64,000 nt of DNA from Tipula vernalis (lineage: Eukaryota > Arthropoda > Insecta > Diptera > Tipulidae): contig OY282558.1 in assembly GCA_958295665.1 (NCBI GenBank), forward strand, positions 314,808,092 through 314,872,091. The letters run 5' to 3'. This document shows, one piece after another, positions 34,874 through 46,309 of this stretch; position 1 is the first letter of the stretch, and every line of letters starts with the position of its first letter. A model generated the notes under the pieces. It made no database searches. It saw only the letters and a list, made by a program, of their open reading frames with translations, and was not told where the DNA came from. The position numbers and the translations under genes were made by a program.

Positions 34874-36090
34874 ATTAAGTGCTTACCTAACTATAACCGA
34901 AGGAAAATTTCCGGAATTACTGAAAATGGCTCTCTTTAAAAAAGGTGATCGTCTGTTGTTGTGTAATTATAAACCAATATCCATCCTTTCTGTTGTTTGA
35001 CTGAATTTCTGAATATCTTTAACTATTTCAGTAAATGACAATTTTATTTTCACTCTGGTTTGGGTACAGAGGATGCTTTCATCGAACTTATGAATCCACT
35101 TCATGAAGGTATTAATATTTCTAGTACAGTAGCTAGCCTCTTTGTGGATTTTACCAAGGCTTTTGATATGGTTGATCATTGTATTCTTTTTAATAACCTG
35201 TGGAGTATTGGTTTCCGAGGTTCTATATTGAACTGGCTCGATCTGTACTTGGGTCAATTTTATTTTTAATTTACATAAATTCTATTTTTATACATAATTT
35301 TAATGGTAAAGTTATTGCTTTTGCTGATGATCTGGTGTTTGCATATAATAGTTGTGATTATTCATCTGCAGTATCATACATCAATCATGATTTACTAGTT
35401 CTGACCAATTGGTTCGCGGCGCACAAGCTGTTATTGAGCTCCAAAACTAAAACAATGATAATCATGACCAACATTGCCCTAGTAACGGAAATTGATATAT
35501 GCTTGCCTATTGAATCTGTTGTTAACATTAATATATAAGCCTAAAAGTTGCTTGTAGATTAGACTGGAAGTATCACACGTTAGAATTAAGCAACTCTGGT
35601 ACTATTAAAATTTTCTATCACGCCTCAATGGAATCCAGACTGCTATTTGGTATTTGTTGCTGGGGTGGTACGTATTTTGAGACAACCAGACCATTAGTAA
35701 CAGCTCAAAAGCATGTAGTTGATGCATTTTAAGAATTAACGTAGTTCTTCTTGGGCATCATTTTTGAGCAGTAGACTTCTTCCATTGAAGCATCTTTATG
35801 TTTTTAAGATTATGAATAAATATTTTGAAATTAGTGGAAATTGTTACTTGAGTTGTCATAGCTACTTATTGCGTAAAAATGTTGTGCGTTTCAGAAGTGT
35901 TCCAAAATTTTACAAAACCCTTTTTTCTAATTATTTTTTATTCACTGTACCAACCATTTTTAAGAAAATTCCGATTGATATTCGTATCTTCAATTCTAAA
36001 ACTAAATTCCTACTCAGTTTGCAAATTTGGCTAGTCGTTTTGTTTAAAGTCATTATTCATTTTGTATGTTACCTATTTTGATGAGGGATA
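34874..36090 (+). pseudogene. LINE reverse transcriptase (3' part of the split LINE)
   Basis: Continuation of the LINE broken at 28031. It reads 'FKKGDRLLLCNYKPISILS' (about 34937-34993), then after a frameshift 'FVDFTKAFDMVDHCILFNNL' (35140-35200), and in the next frame 'VIAFADDLVFAYNS' (the YxDD box as FADD, about 35311-35352), with 'LTNWFAAHKLLLSSKTKT' downstream. The C-terminal domain ends near 36081. The motif style (FD.VDH.IL, LTNWF..) fits the CR1/jockey group. Several stops and frameshifts, and no poly-A tail can be placed. Confidence 0.68.
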
Positions 36091-36224
36091 CATTTTGCAT
36101 GAACAAGGAGAGTTATAATTTCGTTGAAATAAGGGATTCTGAAATTTAAGAAACGTATTGTTAAGAAGACCTTAGCTCATGGCGATAGTGCATGCTACAA
36201 TTGTAAGGATATTTAATCGAACAT

Positions 36225-36490
36225 CCCAATCAAGTAATTTTAATTAAATACCGAAGTAATTGTTAAGCTTTTTTGGTACACCCAGTATTCTTCTAAAGGA
36301 AATCTAGGACGCGAGGTATCCTTTATGTATTGTATATTGGCGTTGGTTTCAATGGTCGTATTTCGGACGGAGGTGTGTTCCGAAAATGCTCAAAAACATA
36401 TTTTAATTAAACACTCCAGTAATTGTTAACCTTGATAACCCAGTATTGTTCTAGTGGGAATCTGAAACTTTGCTCCGAAAATGCTCATTT
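36225..36490. repeat. diverged direct duplication
   Basis: A block around 36232-36310 (TTTTAATTAAATACCGAAGTAATTGTTAAGC..) recurs at about 36399-36470 (TTTTAATTAAACACTCCAGTAATTGTTAACC..), offset near 165 bases. CCGAAAATGCTCA also recurs at 36371 and 36475. Confidence 0.5.
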
Positions 36491-36940
36491 CATCAAACTA
36501 ATCATAAGAATAGGCTACACCTTCTACCACAATGTCCATTGCCTGGTCATGCTGATTCGATGCCATTCGTCTTGATTGCCGATGACGGTTTTTCATTCGA
36601 AACGAACTTAATAAAACCATACACTAAACGAAACTTAATTGGTGTTGAATAGTGATGGGCTAAATCGATCTTTTTTGTTAAAAATCATATGAGAAAATAA
36701 ACAAAACAGAACACAAAAGATCGATTTAGCACATCACTAGTGTTGAACGCATTTTCAATTATCTTTTTCCAGAGCCAGATGAATAATTGTAAATGATTTT
36801 GGTATTTTATCAGCCAAATCATTAAAACAATATCAAAGAAATATTGAAATTTTAAATTCTGCGATTTTCCTTTTATTTGAATTTTATATTTGTTGTCTTG
36901 AAAGCTTCGAATGTTACATTTAAGCCAACTTAAATTTAGG
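36476..36940 (+). pseudogene. Harbinger (HARBI1-like) transposase C-terminal remnant
   Basis: Part of the DDE nuclease of a PIF/Harbinger transposase. It has 'SMPFVLIADDGFSFETNLIK' then 'PYTKRNLIGVE' (36552-36649), matching the '(P)Y..VGDEAF.L...LMRPY' motif with the second catalytic Asp. A 90-bp MITE interrupts the frame at 36650. After it the same frame continues with 'RIFNYLFPEPDE', where the family has the FNYRLSRAR block with arginines. Following stops or frameshifts, a 'FGILSAKS' stretch near 36795 marks the FGIL motif. Missing upstream half. Long dead. Confidence 0.65.
36650..36739. repeat. 90-bp hAT-type MITE with exact 8-bp target duplication
   Basis: Begins TAGTGATGGGCTAAATCGAT and ends ATCGATTTAGCACATCACTA: inverted ends of about 24 bp with one mismatch. 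Flanked on both sides by GTGTTGAA (36642-36649 and 36740-36747), the 8-bp duplication typical of hAT transposons. It splits a Harbinger transposase frame, and removing one GTGTTGAA plus the MITE leaves that frame continuous. Confidence 0.88.
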
Positions 36941-37960
36941 GAGTGGCCGTACAATTTTTGCAGTTGTGAAAGCCACATATCAAAAAATAATAAAACAAAA
37001 TTAACTACTAAAGAGAGGTTATATACAGCAAATCAAATTTGGGAATAACTTTTATTCTTTTGAAAAGAATGTGATGTGTATTTGTTTATCGAGTTAACAA
37101 ATTTTATTCCTCAATAGAATTATAAAGTATTAATTGTTGAAAAGCTCATTTAAAATTAAACTTTAATTCTTTCGATAGAATAAGCATAACCTCTTTGACG
37201 TACGAGTAATGAAACTACCTCATATTTGCAGTTTTTAAATTCTAAATTTAGGTAAAATCTAGTGCAATATACGTATTGGTTTTACCGATTTATCTTGTTA
37301 GATTAATTAAACAAATTTATTTAGTTTACATTTTCGTTTAGAATCATATTTTAGTATTAATTTTGATTTCTACAAACTAGTCCTTTAAAGCTTCATTTAT
37401 TTGGTAAAGTATTCAAATGAAAACTTTGTTTGCTATTTGTCTTAGTTGCATAGTAGCATATGAAATTTACTAAATTCTTAAGTCGTATATTCTTGGCATA
37501 ATTAAACTATTTTGGGATTGATACTTTTAGCAATATGCTGAATTCGACTGAATATATGCAAATAATTTGAAATATAAATTATGAAAAGCCGTGGCCGATA
37601 GGAGTACCTATATATTGGTAGTATTTAATTAGTTTTGTTGTACACTTTCCAAATTTAATAGGCGGCTCTAAAAAATATTTGTTCTTTGATGCTGGTACGA
37701 AAGAATAGGTAGAATATTTTTAAAATGTTTGATTTTTAGCAATTTGTTTAAATAAAGAATTTTAACTTTCATATCTCCAATTTATAAAATGATCGTAGGA
37801 TAATGGATTAGAAAGTGATGGTGACATTTTCAATTATTGGATATTAATTAAATATATTTTGTCACTATAAATAATGTTCATAATGCTAAGAAGTTCCTCC
37901 AAACTAACTAACCATTTCTTTTATTAAGCAAGGTGTTAATGCAAAATTCGCAAAAATTAT
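36941..37960. other. no gene seen
   Basis: About 1 kb of AT-rich DNA between the Harbinger remnant and the next gene remnant. No features recognised. Confidence 0.45.
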
Positions 37961-37968
37961 AGGGATAT

Positions 37969-39150
37969 TTAACAACAAGCACCAGCACTGAGATGCAGAC
38001 TTGCTTGATTTTTTTTAAAAATATAACCATAATTAAATAAAGTTAATCGTTTTTTTATATTCTCTAATGATATACATTTTTCGGTTATTATATATTTAAA
38101 CATTTCTTTAATAAAGAATTGACCCACACCTGCTAAAATGTCATGCATTGTATATGCGCTACATTTTTCCATATTATCAAAATATTGCGGCTCATTAAAA
38201 ATTGTAGAAAGCTTTACTCCACGTATGTGATTTCCACTTTCAATTGCCTCTCTTAGAGATGGTTCATAATATTTAGGCTATTCGTTAGAAAGATTCGTCT
38301 TCTAAGACCATCGTTTCTATTTTTGTTTGGGTCGCCAAACAAAACCTACAAAAGTGAATGCCAACATGGGAGACAACAAATCTTAAAAGCTGATTGGTAG
38401 CCAAATTATCATGTGATGTTATACCTTCATACTCTAATATTTTTATAATGTCAACGAGAGGTCGTAGAAAGGTTTTTTGTTTTAAATAATTGGTTTTGAC
38501 TAAAGCAATAATCAAGTTAAGATAGAGAATCGAAATATTATTAAGTTTCGCAGATAGGGTTATCTGCTTGTACTGAATTTGACGTTTCTTTAAAAAAAAT
38601 TCCCTTTCTTAAAAAAAAATCTGGGTCACTCAGTTGAGTTCTTTTCGACATATTGGTTGTGGTAGATTGAACCGTATAATAAATTGAGGGAGCTCGTGGT
38701 GGACGAGCACCACTCATCACTAACATTTGCTTTAGTTCAGGTGTTTTCCGTCCCTGAACAAAAGTTTAATTTTTTGAAAGTCGTTCGTAGGATTCGAGTT
38801 CCAATGATATCTGTAATTATAGGAAACAAGATAAATATTTATTTGAATTGCTATTACTTCCATAAATATAATTTTTTATTTAATTTAATAAGATAATTTT
38901 TTTCTACTTACTAGTCCCAATGCAATAAAAAAAGTAAGGAAATTCCTTATAAAGGTCGGTTTCGTTCATTTTCTCGTTAATTAGAACACTCTTGTCATCA
39001 ATGGTTGAACCAAGTTTCTCTTTAATAGCCTGAAGTTGTTGTGAGATCTCAGCACTTTTAAGAAAATTTAACAAATCCTGAATGTTTTGTTCTGCTACTT
39101 CTTCGAATCAGGTCGTTATCAACAATCAGCTCAAATTTAGTGAGTTTTGT
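37969..39150 (-). pseudogene. remnant of an unnamed transposon-like gene ('MHD' family)
   Basis: Minus-strand pieces of a protein type that I recognise as recurrent in animal genomes but cannot name. 38515-38285 reads 'RPLVDIIKILEYEGI' then 'HVGIHFCRFCLATQTK'. 38172-37969 reads 'AYTMHDILAGVGQFFIKEMF' and 'LTLFNYGYIF', the 'MHDLLEGV...RI..FNYG' motif. Upstream, 39120-38915 is an open block ending at a GTAAGT-type donor, and 38757-38545 starts after a TTGTTCAG acceptor ('PELKQMLVMSGARPPRAPS'). These two may be exons of the same or a neighbouring gene. Stops and a frameshift make it a pseudogene. A transposase origin is likely but unproven. Confidence 0.45.
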
Positions 39151-39609
39151 GATTTTCCTTAAATTTTTTAATTTATTTGTTAAATAACTAGTCCCGTTTT
39201 GAAATCAGACAATAAGTCCTACAACGAATTTAAGAAAATGTATTCGAAAGTAGTCTGTGCGTTTAAACGACTCACAACATTTTCCAGGATTTCATATTTA
39301 GTTTTGAGTTATGGAAATAAATTAATGCATGCGTGGCATACAAGCCAAGGTCTCTTTTCCTCACGAGTAGGATACAATCAAAATAGTGACTCGTATAACT
39401 ACCGAAGCAGCTTTCTTAAACTTTTTACGAAGTGAATTAATATTTGAATAAATATTGTTTAAAATCCTAAATAAAATAAAATAAAAATATAATCACTATA
39501 AATTTATAATATTTTTGTTTAAAAATAAACGTTGAAGAAGTATAATGTTAGGCCCAATTCAATCTAAATTTTTTCTTCTACTCTGCTTGAGAATCATGAA
39601 ACATTTGAT
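39151..39609. other. no gene seen
   Basis: AT-rich spacer. The plus-strand 78-codon frame at 39199 shows no domain. Confidence 0.4.
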
Positions 39610-39992
39610 TTCTGTTCAACAACTGTTTGTTTGTTGGTTTTTATCTCTGCAATGTTTTCTGGGGCTCAAGGCACTTCCAACTCTTCCGCAGTTCGCTTTA
39701 TACATCCTATACCTTACGCAGTAGCCAAATCGAGGACGTACGGCTATATACCCGTTTTTGTTTAAACCACCTGCACATTGCATTGCTTCATGCCTTACTA
39801 TAGTGCTAACATGAAAGGTAGGTCGGCCCTTGGGTTCCGCACGCTCAACAAGGGTTATAGATGTGTTTATCTTCATCACCGATCGTAATCAGATGATGAA
39901 ACATCCCTTTTGCATTCCGCCCCTATAGCGATTGGAACCTGGTACCTCCCGATCCAAGCGCCGTAGTTTTAACCACTGCGCTGTTTGCTCGG
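39610..39992 (-). repeat. tRNA-derived SINE
   Basis: On the minus strand the head (39992 to about 39929) looks like a tRNA. It has an A-box-like stretch AGTGGTTAAAACTACGG and a B-box-like GGTTCCAATCG, separated by about 35 bases. It continues into a roughly 300-bp body that is clearly more GC-rich than the region and ends in an A-rich CAAACAAACAG tail near 39620. These parts in order are typical of Pol III SINEs. No target duplication was confirmed. Confidence 0.55.
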
Positions 39993-40620
39993 TTCAACCA
40001 TTGTTTATAGACTGAATAAAAATCTGTATAGAAATTTTTATAATCGGGCCCATTAGAATGTTAAATAAAAGTGGCAAACCTTACTGGTTACTATGTATTA
40101 ATAGGAAGCCCAAAATAGCACTACTACGCTATAAAGAGCCTGTTAATGGTTCAGATTAAAATACTTTTGAAACGAGTTTGTTAACGAGAGCTACGCTTAA
40201 GGGTTTTGTTTCAGTAGTTGCTTCGACGGATTTTTCCAAAGCATCGGTTGTGTATTTATTTCAAAAATCTTTTCTCGGAAATTATATTATAACTGTTAAT
40301 ATTTGAAAAGTCCGAATTAGGTAAAAACGTTACTAATTCCTTATTTAATATATTTTGCTAAAATACATCTGCAGATACGGTTATATCTTGATTTTTGATA
40401 AACTGTAGCTCTTAAAACACTGAAAAAGCAACCAAAATATACAATAAATGAAAAAATACATATTTCATTGGTGATTGCTTCGAAATTTTGGAAAAATAGT
40501 GCAAACATTTATAATCTTTTGAAATTTTTCAAATGTTTTGTAATTTTGCAAGATCTTTCAAATTATTTTAAATTTATTTTGAAATTATTCAAATACATAT
40601 TTTGGAATTTCAAAATATCA
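39993..40620. other. no gene seen
   Basis: AT-rich DNA up to the assembly gap. No supported feature. Confidence 0.4.
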
Positions 40621-40820
40621 NNNNNNNNNNNNNNNNNNNNNNNNNNNNNNNNNNNNNNNNNNNNNNNNNNNNNNNNNNNNNNNNNNNNNNNNNNNNNNNN
40701 NNNNNNNNNNNNNNNNNNNNNNNNNNNNNNNNNNNNNNNNNNNNNNNNNNNNNNNNNNNNNNNNNNNNNNNNNNNNNNNNNNNNNNNNNNNNNNNNNNNN
40801 NNNNNNNNNNNNNNNNNNNN
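40621..40820. other. assembly gap (200 N)
   Basis: Exactly 200 N, a conventional placeholder length, next to a (TA)n array. True length unknown. Confidence 0.95.
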
Positions 40821-40833
40821 AAATTTATATATT

Positions 40834-41235
<402 letters not shown>

Positions 41236-41247
<12 letters not shown>

Positions 41248-42513
41248 CGGCCCTCCTGCTTCATCAGATGTCCCAGCTGATTGGTCATCGATCTCGTCAC
41301 TTTCTTCATCCGTCAGCAAACCATCATAATACGGTTTCATAAACATGGCTCCCGTTGAAGTAGTACGCGGCCCTTCACCATCCCCGATCTTCTCGACATC
41401 ATACCGATCCCCTCTCTTACTCTTAGTTACGCGATATGGACCCAGGTATTTCGGAAGAAGTTTTGACCCAGAGTACTGAACACGTTTTATAGCAACAATA
41501 TCGCCCTTATCATAACGGGTTGCTGTATTTCGATTGTGGTTATATGACTTTTGGTTCTCATTCTGTATTTTGGCGATTTGTTGCTTTGCTTGTTGCCTAT
41601 CATCATCTCGTTCCCGACAGAAATTCTGAGCAATCTCTATCTCTATCGCCTCCATCACACGTAGATCCTCGGGGTATCGCATTTTAACCCCCATCATTAA
41701 TTCAAACGGAGTCGTGTTGATCGAGCGTTGGTACGTGTTATTTAGATAACGTTGCAGGCGGTCGACGTACTTATACCATTCTCCAGGGTCATCACGTGAC
41801 AATTTTGCCAAAGCAGGAATAATTGTGCGATTAAGTCGCTCAACCTGTCCATTCCCCGATGGCATCCCTGTGGTTATGTTGTGCAATTCGATTCTCTCCT
41901 TTTCACAATAATCTTTAAATTCTGCGGACGTGAAACAGGTGCCGCGATCGGCAATTATATTAGCCGGATTACCAAATACAGTCTTTTGCAAATCAAGCTT
42001 CTGTAGAACTTCTTTGGTTGTTAGCCCTTTCATTGGGTAGAGCCACACAAATTTCGAGAAACTATCAATTATGGACAAAATGTATTTGTAGTTTTTCTTT
42101 GTCGCAGTTAAATGTCCTATGTGATCCGCGTGGTATGTGCTCAAGGGTACATCTCCTTTCGGCAGCGGATTGAGTAGACCTTCTGTGCTCAAGGGTACAT
42201 CTCCTTTCGGCAGCGGATTGAGTAGACCTTCTTTTTTACCCAGTTTTCTCTCCGCCAAAATGCATGTAACACAATTCTTGATACAGGAACTTACTTGCCG
42301 GACCAAATTAGGAATGAAAAAATCTCGCTGTACTAGTTCCTCTACCTTTCTAGCTCCAAAATGTCCTAGCTCGTGGTAGTACCGTACAACCTCTCTTTGC
42401 ATACCCCTGGGTACAACTAATACCAACGCACCATCAACTATCTTAAACAAAATACCATGATTAGTTATGAAATCATTATACGTACCATCATTTTCCAGGA
42501 TGTGGAAAATAGG
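41236..42513 (-). CDS. Gypsy integrase (pol C-terminal part), open frame
   Basis: Open from the codon after the TAA at 42514 to a stop at 41236, inside the 3' LTR. It has the N-terminal HHCC zinc finger ('YYHELGHFGARKVEELV' ... 'CIKNCVTC') and the DDE core: the first Asp in 'YHADHIGHL', the second in 'IIADRGTCF', and the Glu in 'SGNGQVERLNRT'. The C-terminal domain has 'YDKGDIVAIKR' and 'KYLGPYRVTK'. An exact 48-bp tandem duplication (42136-42231) repeats 16 residues between finger and core. Integrase joins the cDNA to the host genome. As part of pol it has no start of its own, so production would need readthrough of upstream stops. Confidence 0.8.
42136..42231 (-). repeat. exact 48-bp in-frame tandem duplication in integrase
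   Basis: 42136-42183 and 42184-42231 are identical, duplicating 'EGLLNPLPKGDVPLST' in the linker between the zinc finger and the catalytic core. In frame, with no differences. Confidence 0.92.
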
Positions 42514-43594
42514 TTATAAGTCCTGGTCTTTCTTCTGCGCAGCCTTTACTCTTGTCATCAAATCGTGCTGAACCAACAACACTATAGGATTTCGGCTTAA
42601 CGAATCAACATGTCGCATTTTTGTTCCCGGTCGATGTTCTAGCCGAAAATCGAATTCCTGTAGCTGCAACGCCCAACCAGATATCCGAGCTGTCAACTCT
42701 TTTTTTTCCATAGTGGCCTTAAATGCGGCGCAATCCGTAACGATCACAAACTTGAGACCAAGAAGGTAAACTCTAAATTTTTTAAGAGCCCTAACGATTG
42801 CCAACACTTCTAGCTGATAACTGCTGTAGCGCTCTTCACAAGGTGATGTTTTCTTGCTAAAATAAAAAACAGGGTGGAAATTTTGGTCCTCACCCGACTT
42901 TTGAAGCAAAATAGCCCCAATTCCTATCTTGCACGCATCTGTATGCAACTCTGTTTCTGCCGTCAATGAAAACATACGAAGAACAGGCTGACTTGCAAGT
43001 GCTTTGCACAAATTTTTGAAAGCTATTGTCTGCTCGACACCAAAACTGAAAGATACATCTTTTCGTAGTAAATGCGTTAACGGGCGGGCGATCATTGCAT
43101 AGTTTTCAACAAATTTCCGGAAATATCCGGTCAGACCAAGAAAACTTTGAATGGATTTTACTGATCGAGGTCCCGGAAACTTCTCAATTGCAGTCAGCTT
43201 TCTCCTTGATGGCTTGACACATTCCTTGGAAACCTCGTACCCCAAATATTCAATTTCTTTTGCCATGAATTGGCATTTAGACCATCTTATCTGTAGTCCG
43301 TTATCTGCCGCTAATTTTAAAGTATCCGCCAATCGTTGAAGTGCTTCCTTGTCATCTTTTGAATACAATGTCATCCATGTATACACATACTAATTTAGCT
43401 CTACATAATTCCTTAAAAATATTGTTAATATATCGCTGGAAAACGGATGGGGAATTACACAGACCAAATGGAACTCGACAAAACTCAAATTGTCCGAACG
43501 GTGTCACGAATGCAGTTAGAGGAATAGACTCTTCAGCAACTGGAACATGAAAGAATCCATTTTTTAAGTCCAAAGTCGTAAACACATCTGCCCC
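42514..43594 (-). pseudogene. Gypsy RT-RNase H, one stop and one frameshift
   Basis: Continues pol in frame after the TAG. 43585-43352 reads 'FTTLDLKNGFFHVPV' and 'VYMDDIVF', the YxDD catalytic box. Just after it a frameshift (between about 43352 and 43386) moves the frame. The next part (to 42514) holds the RT thumb ('SFLGLTGYFRKFV'), RNase H 'LHTDACKIGIGAIL' and 'VIVTDCAAFKATM', and the tail 'HRPGTKMRHVDSLSRNP'. A TAA at 42514-42516 separates it from integrase, which continues in the same frame. Each lesion is a single small change. Confidence 0.85.
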
Positions 43595-45337
43595 CTATAG
43601 TTGATCAACCTGTTCCTCGATGAGTGGTAATGGGTACCGATCTTTCACGATGACTTTGTTGAGGCGTCTATAATCCACACAAAGGCGCTTGGTACCATCC
43701 TTTTTATTTGACAACACAATTGGGCTGGCAAACGGTGATGAACTTGGTCGGACAATCCCTTCTGAAAGCCACTCGTCGATCTGCTTTCGCACAATATCTG
43801 ATTCAAGAGGTGATAATCTTCTTGGTGGTTGATTAATAGGCTTTTCATCTAGCAAAATTATTTTCATTTGCACCGTTGTGTCAACAACGCATTTCTTTGG
43901 CACGTAGTTAACAATAAGCTTTTTAACTTCATTCGCGGTTTGTGGATCTTTCCAGTGGGATAAATCAATTTCTTCTTCTGCTGTTAATGCGAGCACCGTG
44001 TTTTCTGGAACAAATTTCTCCATGATTACGCTCTCCGGTGTGAGGATTGTGATTGTTTGTTTCATTAATTCTTTTCCTACAATAATCTCTACCGGCAGAT
44101 GTTGATCTTCGACGACATGAAAATAAGTCTCATATGGTTCACCATCCACTGTCACTGTTGTTGCGAATCGCCCCTTTGTTCGTAGTCCTTTTGACCCAAC
44201 ACCACTAAAAATGATAATCGTATTCTCTAATTCACCGTCATAAATATCTCTACATCTGCTTTCCGAAACCAGGTTCAAGTCACTTCCATTATCGATCATA
44301 GCCATTAACTTTTTACTACCCACGACAATTTGTTTCAGCATACTACCGTTGTACTCATGAAGCTTTTCGACAATTGCACCAATCTTCGGTTGTCCTTTGG
44401 AGTTGGGACACGAGGACGACATATGTCCAAATTCTTCAAATCGAAAACACTTGTATCCTTTTCCCTTATTGGGGCACTCTTTACTGATATGACCAATGCT
44501 TTTGCATTGGAAACATCGTACACGGCTACCTGATCGACTTTTCCTCGACTCACTCGAAGGTACAGCACTTGATGGTGCTCTACTCCTTGTAGCATCAATC
44601 GCAGGTGACGCTGCCGAAACTGAAACATATTTTTTTAACATCTTGGAAGAGATTTCCTCGTACAGTTTCAGTTTTAATTTGAATTCGTCCATTCTGGTAC
44701 ATCCATATAAAATCTGCTTACTTGATTCTAAATCATTGATTCCATCAATACAGTATTGAATAATAGCGGCATCCTCAAGGCCTCCAGTTTTGCCTAATTC
44801 TCTTAGTTCGATGAGATAACGTTGAAGAGTTTCTGACGTATGTTTCTTCCTGGCTGCCATCTTTTTGTGAATCAGGGCACTATTCAGTTGTACCCCAAAC
44901 TCTTGTCGAAGGAATGCTTTTACCCCGTTCCAGCCCTCTTTCACATCAGCAGACCTCATCAGCAGCTTAGCGTCCCCCTCCATGAGTCTCTTAGCATAGA
45001 AGCATTTATCCAAATCAGACCAACCTGACAACTCAGCTGTTTCCTCGAAATCTTCGATCCACTTCTCCACACGGTAGTCGTCTTCTCCGTTGAAACTAAC
45101 TAATGCTGAACTCACATCTTGAAAATTATAGCGAGGCTTATTCAAGTCACACGCGTTCTTATACTTCTGAGCCGCCGCATTTAATTCACTTTGTAAAAAC
45201 TCAATCTGTTCATCCTTACGTTTAATTTCGACGAAACTGGCGTCCACCGCCGACGATTTGCGTCGAGACGATTTTTCTTGTGATTCGCATGAAGATGATC
45301 GATCTCCGCGACCTTTGCTTTTTTTATTCTAACCCAT
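43595..45337 (-). pseudogene. Gypsy gag-protease-RT start, with early stop
   Basis: The natural ATG is at 45337 (minus strand), but codon 3 is TAG (45329-45331). The frame is then open from there to a TAG at 43595-43597. Gag (to about 44600) starts with a Lys/Ser-rich stretch and has 'DDYRVEKWIEDFEETAELSG'. Two zinc knuckles follow: the first is intact (CFQCKSIGHISKEC), while the second has its second Cys changed to Phe (CFRFEEFGHMSSSC). The protease reads 'AMIDNGSDLNLVS', with DNG instead of the usual DTG/DSG. RT begins with 'SSPFASPIVLSNKKDGTKR' and 'LCVDYRRLNK'. Gag and pol share one frame. Confidence 0.85.
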
Positions 45338-45808
45338 TACGATTAAAACGAGTTCTACTTTACAAACAGTATAATTCAGCGACCACAATGTCTCTTTGAA
45401 GTTAATGCAAATATCCCGTTTATTAAAATTATAAACTTCACGTTTTATTTCACCTTGGTACAGCTATGCTAGTTCGCACACGTTTTATTTCACCTTGATA
45501 CAGCTATGCTAATTCGCACACGCTTTTTCACAGATTTACAGTTTTATATTTCTGGAACTTTTTATAATTTTATATAATTCACACAATTTTCGTTCACGAT
45601 TTATTCCTCTGCATTAATCCAACATTCGATTGGTTTTTTTTTTTTTAAATATTTTCGATCGATTCTTTTACCGCATTCAGCCCATACAATTGCAGGTACA
45701 ATTAATACACCACTTTTCTCGCGTCCTCGCGTTACATAACGCACCACACAATTCGAGAAATTCGCATACACACAGGATAACTTGGGAAAGCGTTTATGTA
45801 CACCAAGT
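45338..45808 (-). other. leader of the young Gypsy element
   Basis: Untranslated region between the primer-binding site and the gag ATG, with the 40-bp tandem repeat. The plus-strand 99-codon and minus-strand 86-codon frames here show no domain. Confidence 0.6.
45441..45520 (-). repeat. two tandem 40-bp repeats in the leader
   Basis: 45441-45480 and 45481-45520 are adjacent copies with two differences. They lie between the primer site and gag. Confidence 0.85.
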
Positions 45809-45826
45809 ATCCCGGTTGAGCCCCCA
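45809..45826 (-). other. primer-binding site, tRNA-Pro type
   Basis: On the minus strand TGGGGGCTCAACCGGGAT directly follows the 5' LTR. It differs at two positions from the tRNA-Pro-complementary site TGGGGGCTCGTCCGGGAT known from retroviruses primed by tRNA-Pro. Confidence 0.65.
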
Positions 45827-46029
45827 AGTAGAATTTCCGGCAACCAACGGCAAGAATGCACTAAGAATTATTATAATAAAAACACGTCTGAATACTGTTG
45901 AATACAAGATTGAACTAATTTATTTATAAATAATGTACAGTAATTTACAGATTTCTCATCATAATACGATGTTGGATATGCGAGAGAATTATGTTTCTGT
46001 ATCGCTCTCACATTCGTCTATATTCCACT
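45827..46029 (-). repeat. 5' LTR of the young Gypsy element
   Basis: Transcription runs toward lower coordinates. 203 bp, ending next to the primer-binding site at 45826. Contains AATAAA-like words on the minus strand. Confidence 0.85.
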
Positions 46030-46250
<221 letters not shown>

Positions 46251-46309
46251 GCTTTCAAATTATATATTAATTTAGAATGAATATACATATGTAGAATATT
46301 TAATCGGGC

